This document shows, in pieces, positions 45,039 to 53,515 of a stretch of DNA of 64,000 nt. The notes under the pieces were generated by a model, which worked only from the letters and a program-made list of their open reading frames with translations, had not been told where the DNA came from and did no database searches. Position 1 is the stretch's first letter, and every line of letters begins with the position of its first letter. The position numbers and the translations under genes are program-made. Source of the DNA: Pseudonocardia abyssalis (GTDB lineage Bacteria > Actinomycetota > Actinomycetes > Mycobacteriales > Pseudonocardiaceae); assembly GCF_019263705.2 (NCBI RefSeq), contig NZ_JADQDK010000001.1, forward strand, positions 4,836,001 to 4,900,000. Reading direction: 5' to 3'.

Positions 45039-46078
45039 GCTCGGCGGCCGTCGAGGGCCTCGACCTCCCCGCCGTCGACCGGTTCCTCGCCGCGCGCGTC
45101 CCCGGGTACGCGGGCGACCTGCGCGCCGAGCTGATGACCGGTGGTCGGTCCAACCTGACCTACCGCCTGACCGACGGCGTCAGCACCTGGGTCCTGCGCC
45201 GGCCCCCGCTCGGCACCCTCACCCCGTCGGCCCACGACATGGCGCGCGAGTACCGCGTCGTCGCCGCGCTCGGCGCGAGCGACGTGCCGGTCGCACCCGC
45301 CGTCGCGCTCGCCGACGACTCCGTGATCGGCGTGCCGTTCGCGGTCGTCGGGTTCGTCGGGGGGACGGTGATCGCCGACGAGTCCGGGCTCGCCGCACTG
45401 GCCGACGACGACGTGCGGCGCTGCGCGCTCGGGCTCGTCGACACGCTCGCCGCCCTGCACGCGGTCGATCCGGCGTCCGTCGGGCTCGCCGACTTCGGCC
45501 GGGCCGAGGGGTTCCTGCGGCGACAGGTCCGGCGCTGGTACGGGCAGTGGGAACGCGTCCGCACCCGTGAGCTGCCCGACGTGGAGACCCTGCACGCCCG
45601 CCTCGACGCGGCGTGCCCGGACGAGAGCGGGACCGCGATCGTCCACGGCGACTTCCGTATCGACAACACCATCCTCGACCCCGACGACCCCGCCCGGGTC
45701 CGCGCGATCGTCGACTGGGAGATGGCGACCCTCGGCGACCCGCTGGCCGACCTCGGGGTCCATCTGGCCTACCGCGACCCGGCCTTCGCCCCGATCCTCG
45801 GCGGCGCGGCCGCGTCGACCAGCGACCGGATGCCGGCCACCGCGGACCTCGCCGAGCGCTACGCGCGGGCCTCCGGGCGCGACCTCACCGACCTCGGCTT
45901 CCCTCTGGCCCTCGCCTACTTCAAGATCGCGGTGATCGCCGAGGGGATCCACCAGCGCCACGAACGCGGCGACACCCGCGGCGACGGCTTCGCCACCGTC
46001 GGCGAGGCGACGGCCCCGCTCGCCGCGGCCGGCCTGCGCGCTCTGGGAGGCCCCCGCTCCTCGAAAGGACAGCCGTGA
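45035..46078 (+). CDS. Aminoglycoside phosphotransferase-like (APH/ACAD10-type) protein
   Basis: 347 residues. A protein-kinase-like APH fold: LMTGGRSNLTYRLTDGVSTWVLRRPP (nucleotide-binding), catalytic VHGDFRIDNTILDPDDPARVRAIVDWEMATLGDPLADLG. Members of this subgroup occur next to or fused with acyl-CoA dehydrogenases (as in ACAD10/11, where a 4-hydroxyacyl-CoA is phosphorylated before elimination). The overlap with the dehydrogenase gene supports that role here (inference). Confidence 0.9.
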   Translation: MSSAAVEGLDLPAVDRFLAARVPGYAGDLRAELMTGGRSNLTYRLTDGVSTWVLRRPPLGTLTPSAHDMAREYRVVAALGASDVPVAPAVALADDSVIGVPFAVVGFVGGTVIADESGLAALADDDVRRCALGLVDTLAALHAVDPASVGLADFGRAEGFLRRQVRRWYGQWERVRTRELPDVETLHARLDAACPDESGTAIVHGDFRIDNTILDPDDPARVRAIVDWEMATLGDPLADLGVHLAYRDPAFAPILGGAAASTSDRMPATADLAERYARASGRDLTDLGFPLALAYFKIAVIAEGIHQRHERGDTRGDGFATVGEATAPLAAAGLRALGGPRSSKGQP

Positions 46079-46845
46079 CCAACCCCGTCCTCGACCGGTT
46101 CCGCCTCGACGGCCGCGTCGCCGTCGTCACCGGGGCCAGCTCCGGCCTCGGGGCCGGCTTCGCCGTCGCGCTGGCCCACGCCGGCGCCGACCTCGTGCTC
46201 GCCGCCCGCCGCGCCGACCAGCTCGCCGCCACCGCTGCCGCGGTCGAGGCGGTCGGCCGCCGCGTGCTGGCCGTCCCGACCGACGTCACCGATCCCGACG
46301 CCTGCACCGCCCTGGTCGACGCCGCGGTCGCGGAGTTCGGCCGGATCGACGTCCTGATCAACAACGCGGGTCTCGGTACCGCCGTCCCGGCGCTGAAGGA
46401 ATCGCCCGAGCAGTTCCGGCGGGTCGTCGCCGTCAACCTCGAGGGCGCGTACTGGATGGCGCAGTCCTGCGCCCGTGTGATGGGGCGCGGATCCAGCATC
46501 GTCAACATCTCCAGCGCGCTCGGGCTCATCGCCTCCTACGCCCCCCAGGCCGCCTACGCCGCGACCAAGGCCGGCCTGATCGGACTCACCCGCGACCTGT
46601 CGCAGCAGTGGGCCGGGCGCCGTGGGATCCGGGTCAACGCGATCGCCCCCGGCTACTTCGCCAGCGAGATGACCGCGGAGATCCCCGCCGAGCAGCTGTC
46701 GGCGTTCGTCGCGAGCCGCAGCCCGCTGGGCCGGCTCGGCGAGCAGCAGGAGCTCGACTCCGCGGTGGTCTTCCTGGCGAGCCCGGCATCCAGCTACATC
46801 ACCGGCAGCACCCTCGCCGTGGACGCCGGGATGTCCGGACACTGA
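46075..46845 (+). CDS. SDR family oxidoreductase
   Basis: 256 residues, classical short-chain dehydrogenase: TGASSGLGAGFAVALAHAGADLVLAARR (cofactor), NNAGLG, catalytic Ser/Tyr/Lys in NISSALGLIASYAPQAAYAATKAGL. It would oxidise a hydroxyacyl intermediate from the same operon. GTG start overlaps the previous stop (GTGA) with GAAAGGA upstream. Confidence 0.94.
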   Translation: MTNPVLDRFRLDGRVAVVTGASSGLGAGFAVALAHAGADLVLAARRADQLAATAAAVEAVGRRVLAVPTDVTDPDACTALVDAAVAEFGRIDVLINNAGLGTAVPALKESPEQFRRVVAVNLEGAYWMAQSCARVMGRGSSIVNISSALGLIASYAPQAAYAATKAGLIGLTRDLSQQWAGRRGIRVNAIAPGYFASEMTAEIPAEQLSAFVASRSPLGRLGEQQELDSAVVFLASPASSYITGSTLAVDAGMSGH

Positions 46846-46881
46846 CCCCGAGGATTATCCGCTCCTGAGGGAATCGAGTCC

Positions 46882-46911
46882 TTGATTCACCGCATCAGCG
46901 AGTTCTATGGT
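46882..46911 (+). promoter_or_regulatory. Promoter of leaderless lipoprotein gene
   Basis: TTGATT (46882-46887), 18-bp spacer, TATGGT (46906-46911), then 6 nt to the ATG. A good sigma-70-type promoter with a leaderless start. Confidence 0.65.
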
Positions 46912-46917
46912 TCGTCC

Positions 46918-47475
46918 ATGACGCGTCTGCTGATCACCGGTGTGGCACTCGCGGCGGGGTTGCTGGTGGGCTGCGGCGCGCCGGCGGCCACCACGGCACC
47001 GGCCGCGGCGGGGCCCGTCGGCACCGCCGCACCGGCCTCGGTGGAGGTCCCACCGGCCGGCACCGTCCGGCTCAGCGGCGACCTGGTGACCCCGACCGAC
47101 CTCACGATCGACGATCTCGCCGCGCTGCCCCAGCAGACCGCCGAGGTCACGTTCGGCAGCAGCCAGGGGCAGCAGACGCACTCCGAGACCGGGCCCGCGC
47201 TCGCCGACGTGCTGCCGGTCGACGCGCTGGCCGTGTCAGCGGACCGGCGCAACAACCTCCTGTCCTTCGCGGTGCTCGCGATCGGCGCCGACGGGTACTC
47301 CGCCGCCGTCGCCTACGGCGACGTCTCGGCCGACTTCGGCGACCGCGGCCTGCTCCTGTCGCTCGTCGAGGACGGACAGGCCCTCGAGCGGCCGCGGCTG
47401 ATCGTGCCCGGTGACGTCCGCGGCGGACGGTACGTCAGCGACGTCGTGGAGCTCCGCGTCGTGCGCCTGCGGTAG
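46918..47475 (+). CDS. Lipoprotein with molybdopterin-oxidoreductase-like domain
   Basis: 185 residues. Lipobox in ITGVALAAGLLVGCGAP, Ala/Pro/Thr linker, then a domain resembling the oxidoreductase molybdopterin-binding fold (VRLSGDLVTPTDLTIDDLAALPQQTAEVTF..TGPALADVLPVD..DGYSAAVAYGDVSADFGDRGLLLSLVEDGQAL..LIVPGDVRGGRYVSDVVELRVVRL). Such short forms usually lack the Cys ligand for Mo, and here no Cys occurs after the lipobox, so it is probably not catalytic. Confidence 0.75.
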   Translation: MTRLLITGVALAAGLLVGCGAPAATTAPAAAGPVGTAAPASVEVPPAGTVRLSGDLVTPTDLTIDDLAALPQQTAEVTFGSSQGQQTHSETGPALADVLPVDALAVSADRRNNLLSFAVLAIGADGYSAAVAYGDVSADFGDRGLLLSLVEDGQALERPRLIVPGDVRGGRYVSDVVELRVVRLR

Positions 47476-47478
47476 CAC

Positions 47479-47892
47479 TCACCGCTGGGCGAAGATCTCC
47501 CCGAGCGGGGCGACGCCCGCGGAGGTCTCGTACGGGTTCGCGTACGGCAGCGGCTCGTCGGCGCCCGGGGTGACGGTCTCGAAGTCCCCGTCGAGGTCGG
47601 TGTCGTCGAGGACGACGTCGGCGAGGCCGTCGGCGTCGAAGCCGAGGGCGATGACGTCGGCGGTGAAGGTGCCGTCGCCGGGGGTGTTGTCGAACGCGGC
47701 GAGGTCGTCGTAGAAGTCGCCGTCGACGTCGACCAGGACGGTGTCGAGGGTGCCGTCGCCGTTGGTGTCGAGCTGGGTGGTCTCGGTGTAGCCGTCGCCG
47801 TCGAGGTCGACGTAGCCGAAGGTGCCGTCCTCGATGTCGGGCTGGGCGGGGGTGGTGGTGTCGATCGGGGCGGGGTCGTAGCACTCGGACAT
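47479..47892 (-). CDS. Asp-rich putative calcium-binding repeat protein
   Basis: 137 residues from the ATG at 47892 (GGAGGAT upstream). Five or more loops of DxDxDG type: DLDGDGYTE, DTNGDGTLD, DVDGDFYDD, DADGLAD, DTDLDGDFE. They resemble EF-hand/dockerin/thrombospondin-type-3 calcium loops, each with a short strand, perhaps a beta-helix-like stack. No signal peptide is visible. Very acidic. Function unknown. Convergent with the lipoprotein gene at 3 bp. Confidence 0.75.
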   Translation of the reverse strand: MSECYDPAPIDTTTPAQPDIEDGTFGYVDLDGDGYTETTQLDTNGDGTLDTVLVDVDGDFYDDLAAFDNTPGDGTFTADVIALGFDADGLADVVLDDTDLDGDFETVTPGADEPLPYANPYETSAGVAPLGEIFAQR

Positions 47893-48012
47893 CGGATCCT
47901 CCGGGGGTGTTCGCGGCGGCCGGGGTGGCCTCTCGTGGACACAGATGCCGCCGACGCCTCGCGGGTTACACCGACACCGGCCGAAGCCCGACGGGCACAC
48001 GCAGCTCCCGTA

Positions 48013-48870
48013 CTACAGCTGGACCCCGGTGAGGGCATCCAGACGGACCCATCGGTCGCGGGAGCCGACACCGACCGGCGCAGGGGCGGTGAAGCGGTCG
48101 GCGGCGACGAGCGGGCCCAGGTCGAGGCCGGTGAGGGCGGCGATGTCACCGATGGGCACCTGGTAGGTGCGATACGGACCCAGCGGCGGTGGGCCCGCGG
48201 CCGGGACGGCGCCGCCGTCCGAGAGGTCGACGTCGTCGAGCTGCGGGGTCTGGTCCAGCACGTACCCCGTCGCCATCAGCAGCAGGTCCTCGCCCTGCCC
48301 CGGGGCCGCGGCCCAGGCGGCCACCTTCCAGAACGACCGCGGGATCCCGACGCCCCGGTACTGCGGGTCGTCCGCGGCCAGGACCGGGGCGGTGAACACG
48401 CTCAGCCTCGTGTCGTAGGTGTCGGCGTGGGTGAGCACGTAGTCCTCGAGACCGAGCCACAGCTGCTTGGACTGGTTGAACTGCGCCGCCTGCGGCGCAG
48501 CGTTCGGGTAGACGAACGTGTCGCTGTTGGCCTGCTCCGCGACCGCAGGCGCACCCCACACCGGATCGCTACGGCGCACCAGGTGCCCGCGGTCGAGGTC
48601 GTTGTCCAGGTACAGGTCCGCTCCGGCCTGCTCCTCCGCCCCGACCCGTGGGTCCGGGCGCCAGTCGTCACTGCGCCCGAGCTCACGCAGCTCGGACCCG
48701 TCGATGTTGACCCCGGTCGCCACCGCCAGTCGCCGGGCCGGGTCGAGCAGCACCGTGAAGTGCACGTAGGTCAGCTCCCGCACCACGCGCGTGTCCACGG
48801 GTATCGGCAGGGCGGCCGACGCACCGAGGAACTCGGCGTCGTACCCCGGAACCGGCTCTGCGGTGCTCAT
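48013..48870 (-). CDS. DNA/RNA non-specific endonuclease (NucA/EndA type)
   Basis: 285 residues from the ATG at 48870. The catalytic DRGH motif (D93-H96 in LDNDLDRGHLVRRSDPVWG) and downstream NSDTFVYPNAAPQAAQFNQSKQLWLGLEDYVL supply the beta-beta-alpha metal nuclease core with Asn ligand. No signal peptide is apparent. It would hydrolyse DNA and RNA with Mg2+. It lies 120 bp upstream of the Asp-rich protein on the same strand; a toxin/inhibitor relation is only speculation. Confidence 0.88.
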   Translation of the reverse strand: MSTAEPVPGYDAEFLGASAALPIPVDTRVVRELTYVHFTVLLDPARRLAVATGVNIDGSELRELGRSDDWRPDPRVGAEEQAGADLYLDNDLDRGHLVRRSDPVWGAPAVAEQANSDTFVYPNAAPQAAQFNQSKQLWLGLEDYVLTHADTYDTRLSVFTAPVLAADDPQYRGVGIPRSFWKVAAWAAAPGQGEDLLLMATGYVLDQTPQLDDVDLSDGGAVPAAGPPPLGPYRTYQVPIGDIAALTGLDLGPLVAADRFTAPAPVGVGSRDRWVRLDALTGVQL

Positions 48871-48954
48871 GCACAGACCCAACCACCCGTCCCACCGCGC
48901 CGTCGACGACCGGTCGGCCGCCCGGTGCGGCGGCGTTCGCACCGCGATCGGACA

Positions 48955-49795
48955 CACCCCGTGGACGTCTACGTCGACGGCACCCGCGCCCTCGACGACT
49001 TCCAGCCCGGCACGAACGCGGGCCCGGTGGACCTGCCCGCGGGCAGCCGCGAGGTCGCGATCTCCCCCGCCGACGCCCCCGACGGCTCCGGCGAGCCGCT
49101 GCTCTCCGCGACCGCCGACCTGCCCGCGGGCGGGAACGTCACGCTCGTCGCCCACCTGTCCGAGAGCGGCGCCCCGACCGTCACCCCGTTCGTCGACGAC
49201 GTCTCCCCGTGCCCGCCGGGCAGGCCCGCCTGGTCGTGCGGCACACCGCCACCGCCCGCCGTCGGCGTGCTCGCCGGTCGTGTCCGGGCTCACCAACCCC
49301 AACCAGGAGGCGCTGGGAGGTCCCCGCGGGGACCGTGTCCGCCGCGGTGGCCGCCGCCGGGACCACCGACCCCGTGATCGGCCCGGCCGATCTCGACCTC
49401 GCCGAGGGCCACCGTGACGTTCGTGCACCCCATCGGCTCGCTGGAGGCCGGGAACCTCACCTCGTCGTGTTCACGGTCGACGGGCTGCCCAGCGCGCCGT
49501 CCGGTGCGCCGTCGGGCGCCCCGTCCGGGTCCGGCCTGCCCGCGTGGGCGCTGCTGCTGGGTGTCGGCGGCGCGGCCGTCGTGGGCGTGGGCGCCCGCGT
49601 CGCCGCGGCACGGCGGCTGATCCCGCTCGAACCGCACCCGGGTCGCGGTCCGCGGCGGACGGCGCTCCTGCCGATCGTCGCGGTCCCGCTGGCCCTGACC
49701 GGGTGCGGCGGCGCGACCGGCCCCGTCGCGGCCCCGGTCGCGGCCCCGCCGGACCCGTCCACCGCGGTGGCGACCGAGCCCGCGGCCGACTGGGA
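48955..49795 (+). pseudogene. Shattered DUF4397 gene followed by a truncated lipoprotein/sortase-like start
   Basis: DUF4397-type sequence can be followed across three frames: VDVYVDGTRALDDFQPGTNAGPVDLPAGSREVAI..FVDDVSP, PAGQARLVVRHTATA, VVSGLTNPNQEAL, EVPAGTVSAAVAAAG, TVTFVHPIGSLEAGNLT and LVVFTVDGLPSAPSG, ending with a membrane anchor (PAWALLLGVGGAAVVGVGARVAAARR). About six small indels lie between 49205 and 49465. Then RRTALLPIVAVPLALTGCGGATG starts a lipoprotein-like N-terminus, as in class F sortases that often follow DUF4397 genes, but it ends where the kinase gene begins. Confidence 0.7.
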
Positions 49796-49799
49796 TGGG

Positions 49800-51170
49800 C
49801 TAGTCGTTGGCGTGTTCGGGCGGCCCGACCTGATGGTCCCTGCCCCGGCCGCCGTTGCCGGGTCCGCGATCGTTCCCGGGCCGGACCGCCTCGTCCTCGG
49901 ACAGTTCGTCCCCGCCCGTGCCGCCATCGAGCTCATCGGTGTCACCGACCGGGCCGCCGGTCGCGGCGTCGACGGAGACCGCGTCGGGAGACCGTGCCGC
50001 AGAACCGACGCTGACGGACGTGTCCGGGGCGACGGAGACCTCGCTCGGCCCGGCTCCGGAAGGCAACGGGGCCCCGATCGGCGCGGCCGCATCCTGCCGG
50101 CCCATCACAGATCCGGTCGGCACCGCGGACCCGGTCGGCGGCGGCGCCACCTCAGCGGGCGCTGCAGACTCGACGACCGGGGGGGTCGGTACCCACGTGG
50201 TCACGCTCGACCCGGCCGCGCCGAGAACCAGCAGCGGTCCGACCACGCAGGTCGCGGCGGCCAGCAGGCCCCGCCGCGAGCGGGAGTGCCCGGCCCGGAG
50301 AGCCGGTGCGCGCAGCCCGACCGTCGAGGTCGGCGTGTCCGACAGCATCGTCGCCACCTCGGCCGCCCCGGGGCGCCGCGACGGATCGGTCCGGGTCATC
50401 GCCTCGATGGTCGAGCCCAGTATCGGCGGTAGCCCACCCGGCACCCGGGGCGACCGGCTCAAGCGGGCCACAGCCGACTCCACCGCCGATCCCGGGTACT
50501 CCCGTCGACCGGTCAACGCCTCGATCAGCACCAGCCCCAGCGCGTAGACATCGGTGGCCGGGCCGACGTCGTGACCGCCCACCTGCTCGGGCGACATGTA
50601 CGCGGCGGTGCCGACGACCGCCCCGGCCGTCGTCGCCGTCGCCCCGTCGATGGTCCAGGCGACGCCGAAGTCGGCCAGCAGGGGGCGCCCACCGCTGTCG
50701 AGCAGGACGTTCGCCGGCTTGACGTCCCGGTGCACGAACCCGCCCGCGTGCACGACCGCGAGGGCGGCCGCGACCACCGCCCCCACCCGTCGGACCCGAT
50801 CCGACCCCCACGGTCCCTCGGCCAGTGCCTGTGCGAGCGTCGGCCCCTCGACCAGCTCGGTGACGACGAACGGGCGCGGACCGGTGGGGTCACCGTCGAG
50901 CAGACGGACGAGACCCGGATGCCGCAGCCGCGTCAGGGCGTCGACCTCGCGGCGACGCCTGCGGTGATCCACCGGGGAGCCCGCGGTCGAGAACAACTTG
51001 ACTGCGACGGCCCGTCCCGTGCGAACGTCCTCGGCACGGTGGACCACCGCCGAGGACCCGACCCCGAGGACCTCACGCAGCACGTAACACCCGCCCAGGA
51101 GACCGTCCGCATGGTCCGCCCCCGGCGATCTCGTCGTCACACGCACCGCATTCCCCGTTCGCGCCCACAT
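49800..51170 (-). CDS. Orphan membrane Ser/Thr protein kinase
   Basis: 456 residues from the ATG at 51170 (another ATG at 51221 is possible). Kinase domain with GVGSSAVVHRAED, VAVKLF (K58), HRDVKPANVLL, ADFGVAWT, MSPEQ and ALGLVLIEALTG. A membrane helix (GLLAAATCVVGPLLVLGAAG) separates a ~130-residue extracytoplasmic tail rich in Pro, Ser, Gly and acidic residues with no known sensor domain. Not part of the growth-control cluster; target unknown. Confidence 0.9.
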   Translation of the reverse strand: MWARTGNAVRVTTRSPGADHADGLLGGCYVLREVLGVGSSAVVHRAEDVRTGRAVAVKLFSTAGSPVDHRRRRREVDALTRLRHPGLVRLLDGDPTGPRPFVVTELVEGPTLAQALAEGPWGSDRVRRVGAVVAAALAVVHAGGFVHRDVKPANVLLDSGGRPLLADFGVAWTIDGATATTAGAVVGTAAYMSPEQVGGHDVGPATDVYALGLVLIEALTGRREYPGSAVESAVARLSRSPRVPGGLPPILGSTIEAMTRTDPSRRPGAAEVATMLSDTPTSTVGLRAPALRAGHSRSRRGLLAAATCVVGPLLVLGAAGSSVTTWVPTPPVVESAAPAEVAPPPTGSAVPTGSVMGRQDAAAPIGAPLPSGAGPSEVSVAPDTSVSVGSAARSPDAVSVDAATGGPVGDTDELDGGTGGDELSEDEAVRPGNDRGPGNGGRGRDHQVGPPEHAND

Positions 51171-51447
51171 CAAGCACGAGCCGGCAGGGACGGCGACTCG
51201 AAGTCCTTCGCCCTCCGACATACACGCGTGCGGTGTCGTACCCCGCCCGACCGGCACGAGCCCGGCTGATCGGCCGACTGCGCCGCTCGTCACCATACCG
51301 GCACGACACGCACCGGAAGTCGCAGCGCTACCGGTTGCCGCGCTTTCCGAGCACCATTCACCTCACCGGCGAGATTCGTCTATTCAGACCATCGCCTTTG
51401 GCATTCGGACGGCGCCGAGCGGGCCGCAGTGGTAGGAGTCTGAACTC

Positions 51448-51630
51448 ATGGCCGACCGATGGAACAACGATGAGCTCGTCGATGTGCTGACGATCCTGCG
51501 AGCGCTGGTCGACGGTATCGACAGCGGCACCTGTTCGGCCACGAACGCCCAGCGGGCGCACGTGGCCGCTGCCGCCGAGGTCGTCTGCCAGCTCGCCGCG
51601 AGCACGTCGACGGACGGCAGGCGTCCATGA
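51448..51630 (+). CDS. Small hypothetical protein
   Basis: 60 residues: MADRWNNDELVDVLTILRALVDGIDSGTCSATNAQRAHVAAAAEVVCQLAAS. Mostly helical, two Cys. GTAGGAG lies about 10 nt upstream of the ATG. It is in a stress-gene neighbourhood (GlsB-type protein, sigma factor downstream). Family not recognised; a real gene is likely from start signal and codon use. Confidence 0.55.
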   Translation: MADRWNNDELVDVLTILRALVDGIDSGTCSATNAQRAHVAAAAEVVCQLAASTSTDGRRP

Positions 51631-51694
51631 CGAACACCCTCCTGCGCCTGACGGATGCGTGCGGCAGGGGTGAAGAGCAAAGGCTGCCTCACCA

Positions 51695-51708
51695 GATACG
51701 AACGTATC
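51695..51708. promoter_or_regulatory. Palindrome upstream of GlsB-type gene
   Basis: GATACG-AA-CGTATC, perfect 6-bp arms, 150 bp before the membrane-protein start in an otherwise empty leader region (51631-51859). Possible operator. Confidence 0.45.
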
Positions 51709-51859
51709 GCCACCCATAGTCAAGATCCATCCGAAGCGTGCATCCACATCACGATCCGATACCCACCCGACTCCTCGTCATGCAGCCTGCCGAGTGAAGC
51801 GCCACACTCTGCGTGCCCTGCAGGGAGCAGACGTCTCATCACGAAGAGGAACCGACACC

Positions 51860-52138
51860 ATGACCGTCACCGGCATCATCACTGCAATCGTCATCGGCGC
51901 GATCATCGGCGTTCTGGCGCGGCTCATTCTCCCGGGAAAGCAGAACATCCCGATCTGGCTGACCATCGTCGTCGGAATCGTCGCCGCGCTTCTCGGCACC
52001 TTCCTGGCCCGCGCCCTCGGCCTGCCGACCGCCACCAACGGCATCGACTGGATCGAGCTCCTCGTCCAACTCGTCCTCGCAGTCATCGGTGTCGCCATCG
52101 TCTCCGGCACCTACGGCCGGCGAGGCGTCGCCCGCTGA
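51860..52138 (+). CDS. GlsB/YeaQ/YmgE family stress-response membrane protein
   Basis: 92 residues with three membrane helices: IITAIVIGAIIGVLARLILPGKQNIPIWLTIVVGIVAALLGTFLARALGL..WIELLVQLVLAVIGVAIVSG, the transglycosylase-associated protein pattern (Gly-rich helices, ARLILPG). Members are induced by general stress. AGAGGAACC precedes the ATG at 51860. Stands 48 bp before the sigma-factor gene. Confidence 0.9.
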   Translation: MTVTGIITAIVIGAIIGVLARLILPGKQNIPIWLTIVVGIVAALLGTFLARALGLPTATNGIDWIELLVQLVLAVIGVAIVSGTYGRRGVAR

Positions 52139-52186
52139 ACCCACGATCCCGTCCCTGAAGTGGGTCCGACCGGACAGGGTGTCACC

Positions 52187-53155
52187 GTGAACTCGTCGAC
52201 CCGTTCCGGGACCCGGGCACGCACTGATGCCGGAGGCAACTGCACGACTCACGAGGGACGATCTCGATCGGTGGCGCCGAACAGGTCTGGCCGCCGGGTC
52301 GATGAGTACTCGGATCTCCGACCGCTCCTGGCCCGGTTCGCCGGCCTCCCGACCGATGACCCCCTGCGGCGAACGCTGCAGGAGGAACTGGTGATCGGTT
52401 TCCTTCCGGTGGTGCAGCACATCGCCCGCCGGTATCGCAACAGCGGCGAGCCCTCCGCCGATCTGGAACAGGTCGGCACCATCGGACTGCTGGGCGCACT
52501 GAAACGGTACGACCCCGGAACAGGCAAGGACTTCCTGAGCTTCGCCGTGCCGACCATCACCGGCGAGATCAAACGTCACTTCCGCGATCGAGCCTGGTCG
52601 ATGCATGTTCCCCGCCCGGTGAAAGACCTCCACTCACGCCTTCCCGCAGCCATCCAGGAACTGTCGGCCGCTACTGGACGGGCGCCGCGACCCAGCCAAC
52701 TCGCGATCCACCTCGGTGTGGACACCGAGAAGGTCCTCGAGGCTCTGCACGCCCGACACACCGATCGGAGCAGTTCCCTCGACGAGCACCTCTCGGACTC
52801 CGACACAGAACTGGGCGACGTCCTCGGACGTCCCGACCCGGGGTTCGACCTGACCGACGACCGGCTCGGGCTCCGCTCGGCCCTCTCGGTCCTGCCCGCC
52901 CGTGATCGGTACGTCGTGGGACTCCGCTTCTTCGACGACCTCACCCAGACGCAGATCGCGGAACGGATCGGGGTGTCCCAGATGCACGTCTCCCGGATCC
53001 TCGCGAGGTCCCTCGCCGTGCTGCGTCGCAGTCCGGCCTTCGATCACGCGGACTCCCACGACGGCACGGCTACCGCGACGTGCCCGGGCGACGGCCCGCA
53101 TTCACCGGTCGTGCCGAACCGTTGTCGTGGGCCGTCGGGCCGAGCCGCGCGATGA
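52187..53155 (+). CDS. SigB/SigF/SigG-type RNA polymerase sigma factor
   Basis: 322 residues from the GTG at 52187 (ACAGGG upstream). Region 2 (LVIGFLPVVQHIARRYRNSGEPSADLEQVGTIGLLGALKRYDPGTGKDFLSFAVPTITGEIKRHFRDRAWSMHVPRPVKDL), region 3 and region 4 (LPARDRYVVGLRFFDDLTQTQIAERIGVSQMHVSRILARSLAVLR) are those of group 3 stress/sporulation sigma factors. It is normally held by an RsbW-like anti-sigma factor and released by SpoIIE-type phosphatase signalling; a multi-GAF SpoIIE phosphatase is encoded 4 kb away. Confidence 0.93.
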   Translation: MNSSTRSGTRARTDAGGNCTTHEGRSRSVAPNRSGRRVDEYSDLRPLLARFAGLPTDDPLRRTLQEELVIGFLPVVQHIARRYRNSGEPSADLEQVGTIGLLGALKRYDPGTGKDFLSFAVPTITGEIKRHFRDRAWSMHVPRPVKDLHSRLPAAIQELSAATGRAPRPSQLAIHLGVDTEKVLEALHARHTDRSSSLDEHLSDSDTELGDVLGRPDPGFDLTDDRLGLRSALSVLPARDRYVVGLRFFDDLTQTQIAERIGVSQMHVSRILARSLAVLRRSPAFDHADSHDGTATATCPGDGPHSPVVPNRCRGPSGRAAR

Positions 53156-53515
53156 CCCGGGCCTCGGTTCCCGCGGGGCATGACCACTGCATGCGGTCGC
53201 GGCCGTAGTCGTGGAGTCGTCATCGGGCCGACCGAACACACCCCGCTCTCGCGCTCGCCCCATCCCGCCCGGCGAGGAGCAGCACACCGACCGTCGGGCG
53301 CGATCCCTACGCGCTGGGCCGGTGTCCTCCGACCGCGGAGCTGACCATCGCGACCTCCCTACCCAGGTGCGGGTCGGCCCCCCGGCGGTCCGCCGTCTCG
53401 CCCATCAGCGCCGCGATCAGGAGCAGGCCGCGGCGCCGGCCCTCGGCGAGGCCGCGGTCGCCTGATCAGGCGTGGGGACCGCGAGAACTCGGTCGACCTG
53501 TAGCTGGTGGATGGC
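53156..53515. other. 360-bp gap between convergent sigma factor and heme oxygenase genes
   Basis: No gene supported. An 84-codon open frame at 53211-53465 lacks a start signal and family similarity. No repeat or clear terminator stands out. Confidence 0.5.

Noticed and set aside
53211-53465. 84-codon open frame between the sigma factor and heme oxygenase
   Set aside because: No start signal, no family similarity and unconvincing codon use.
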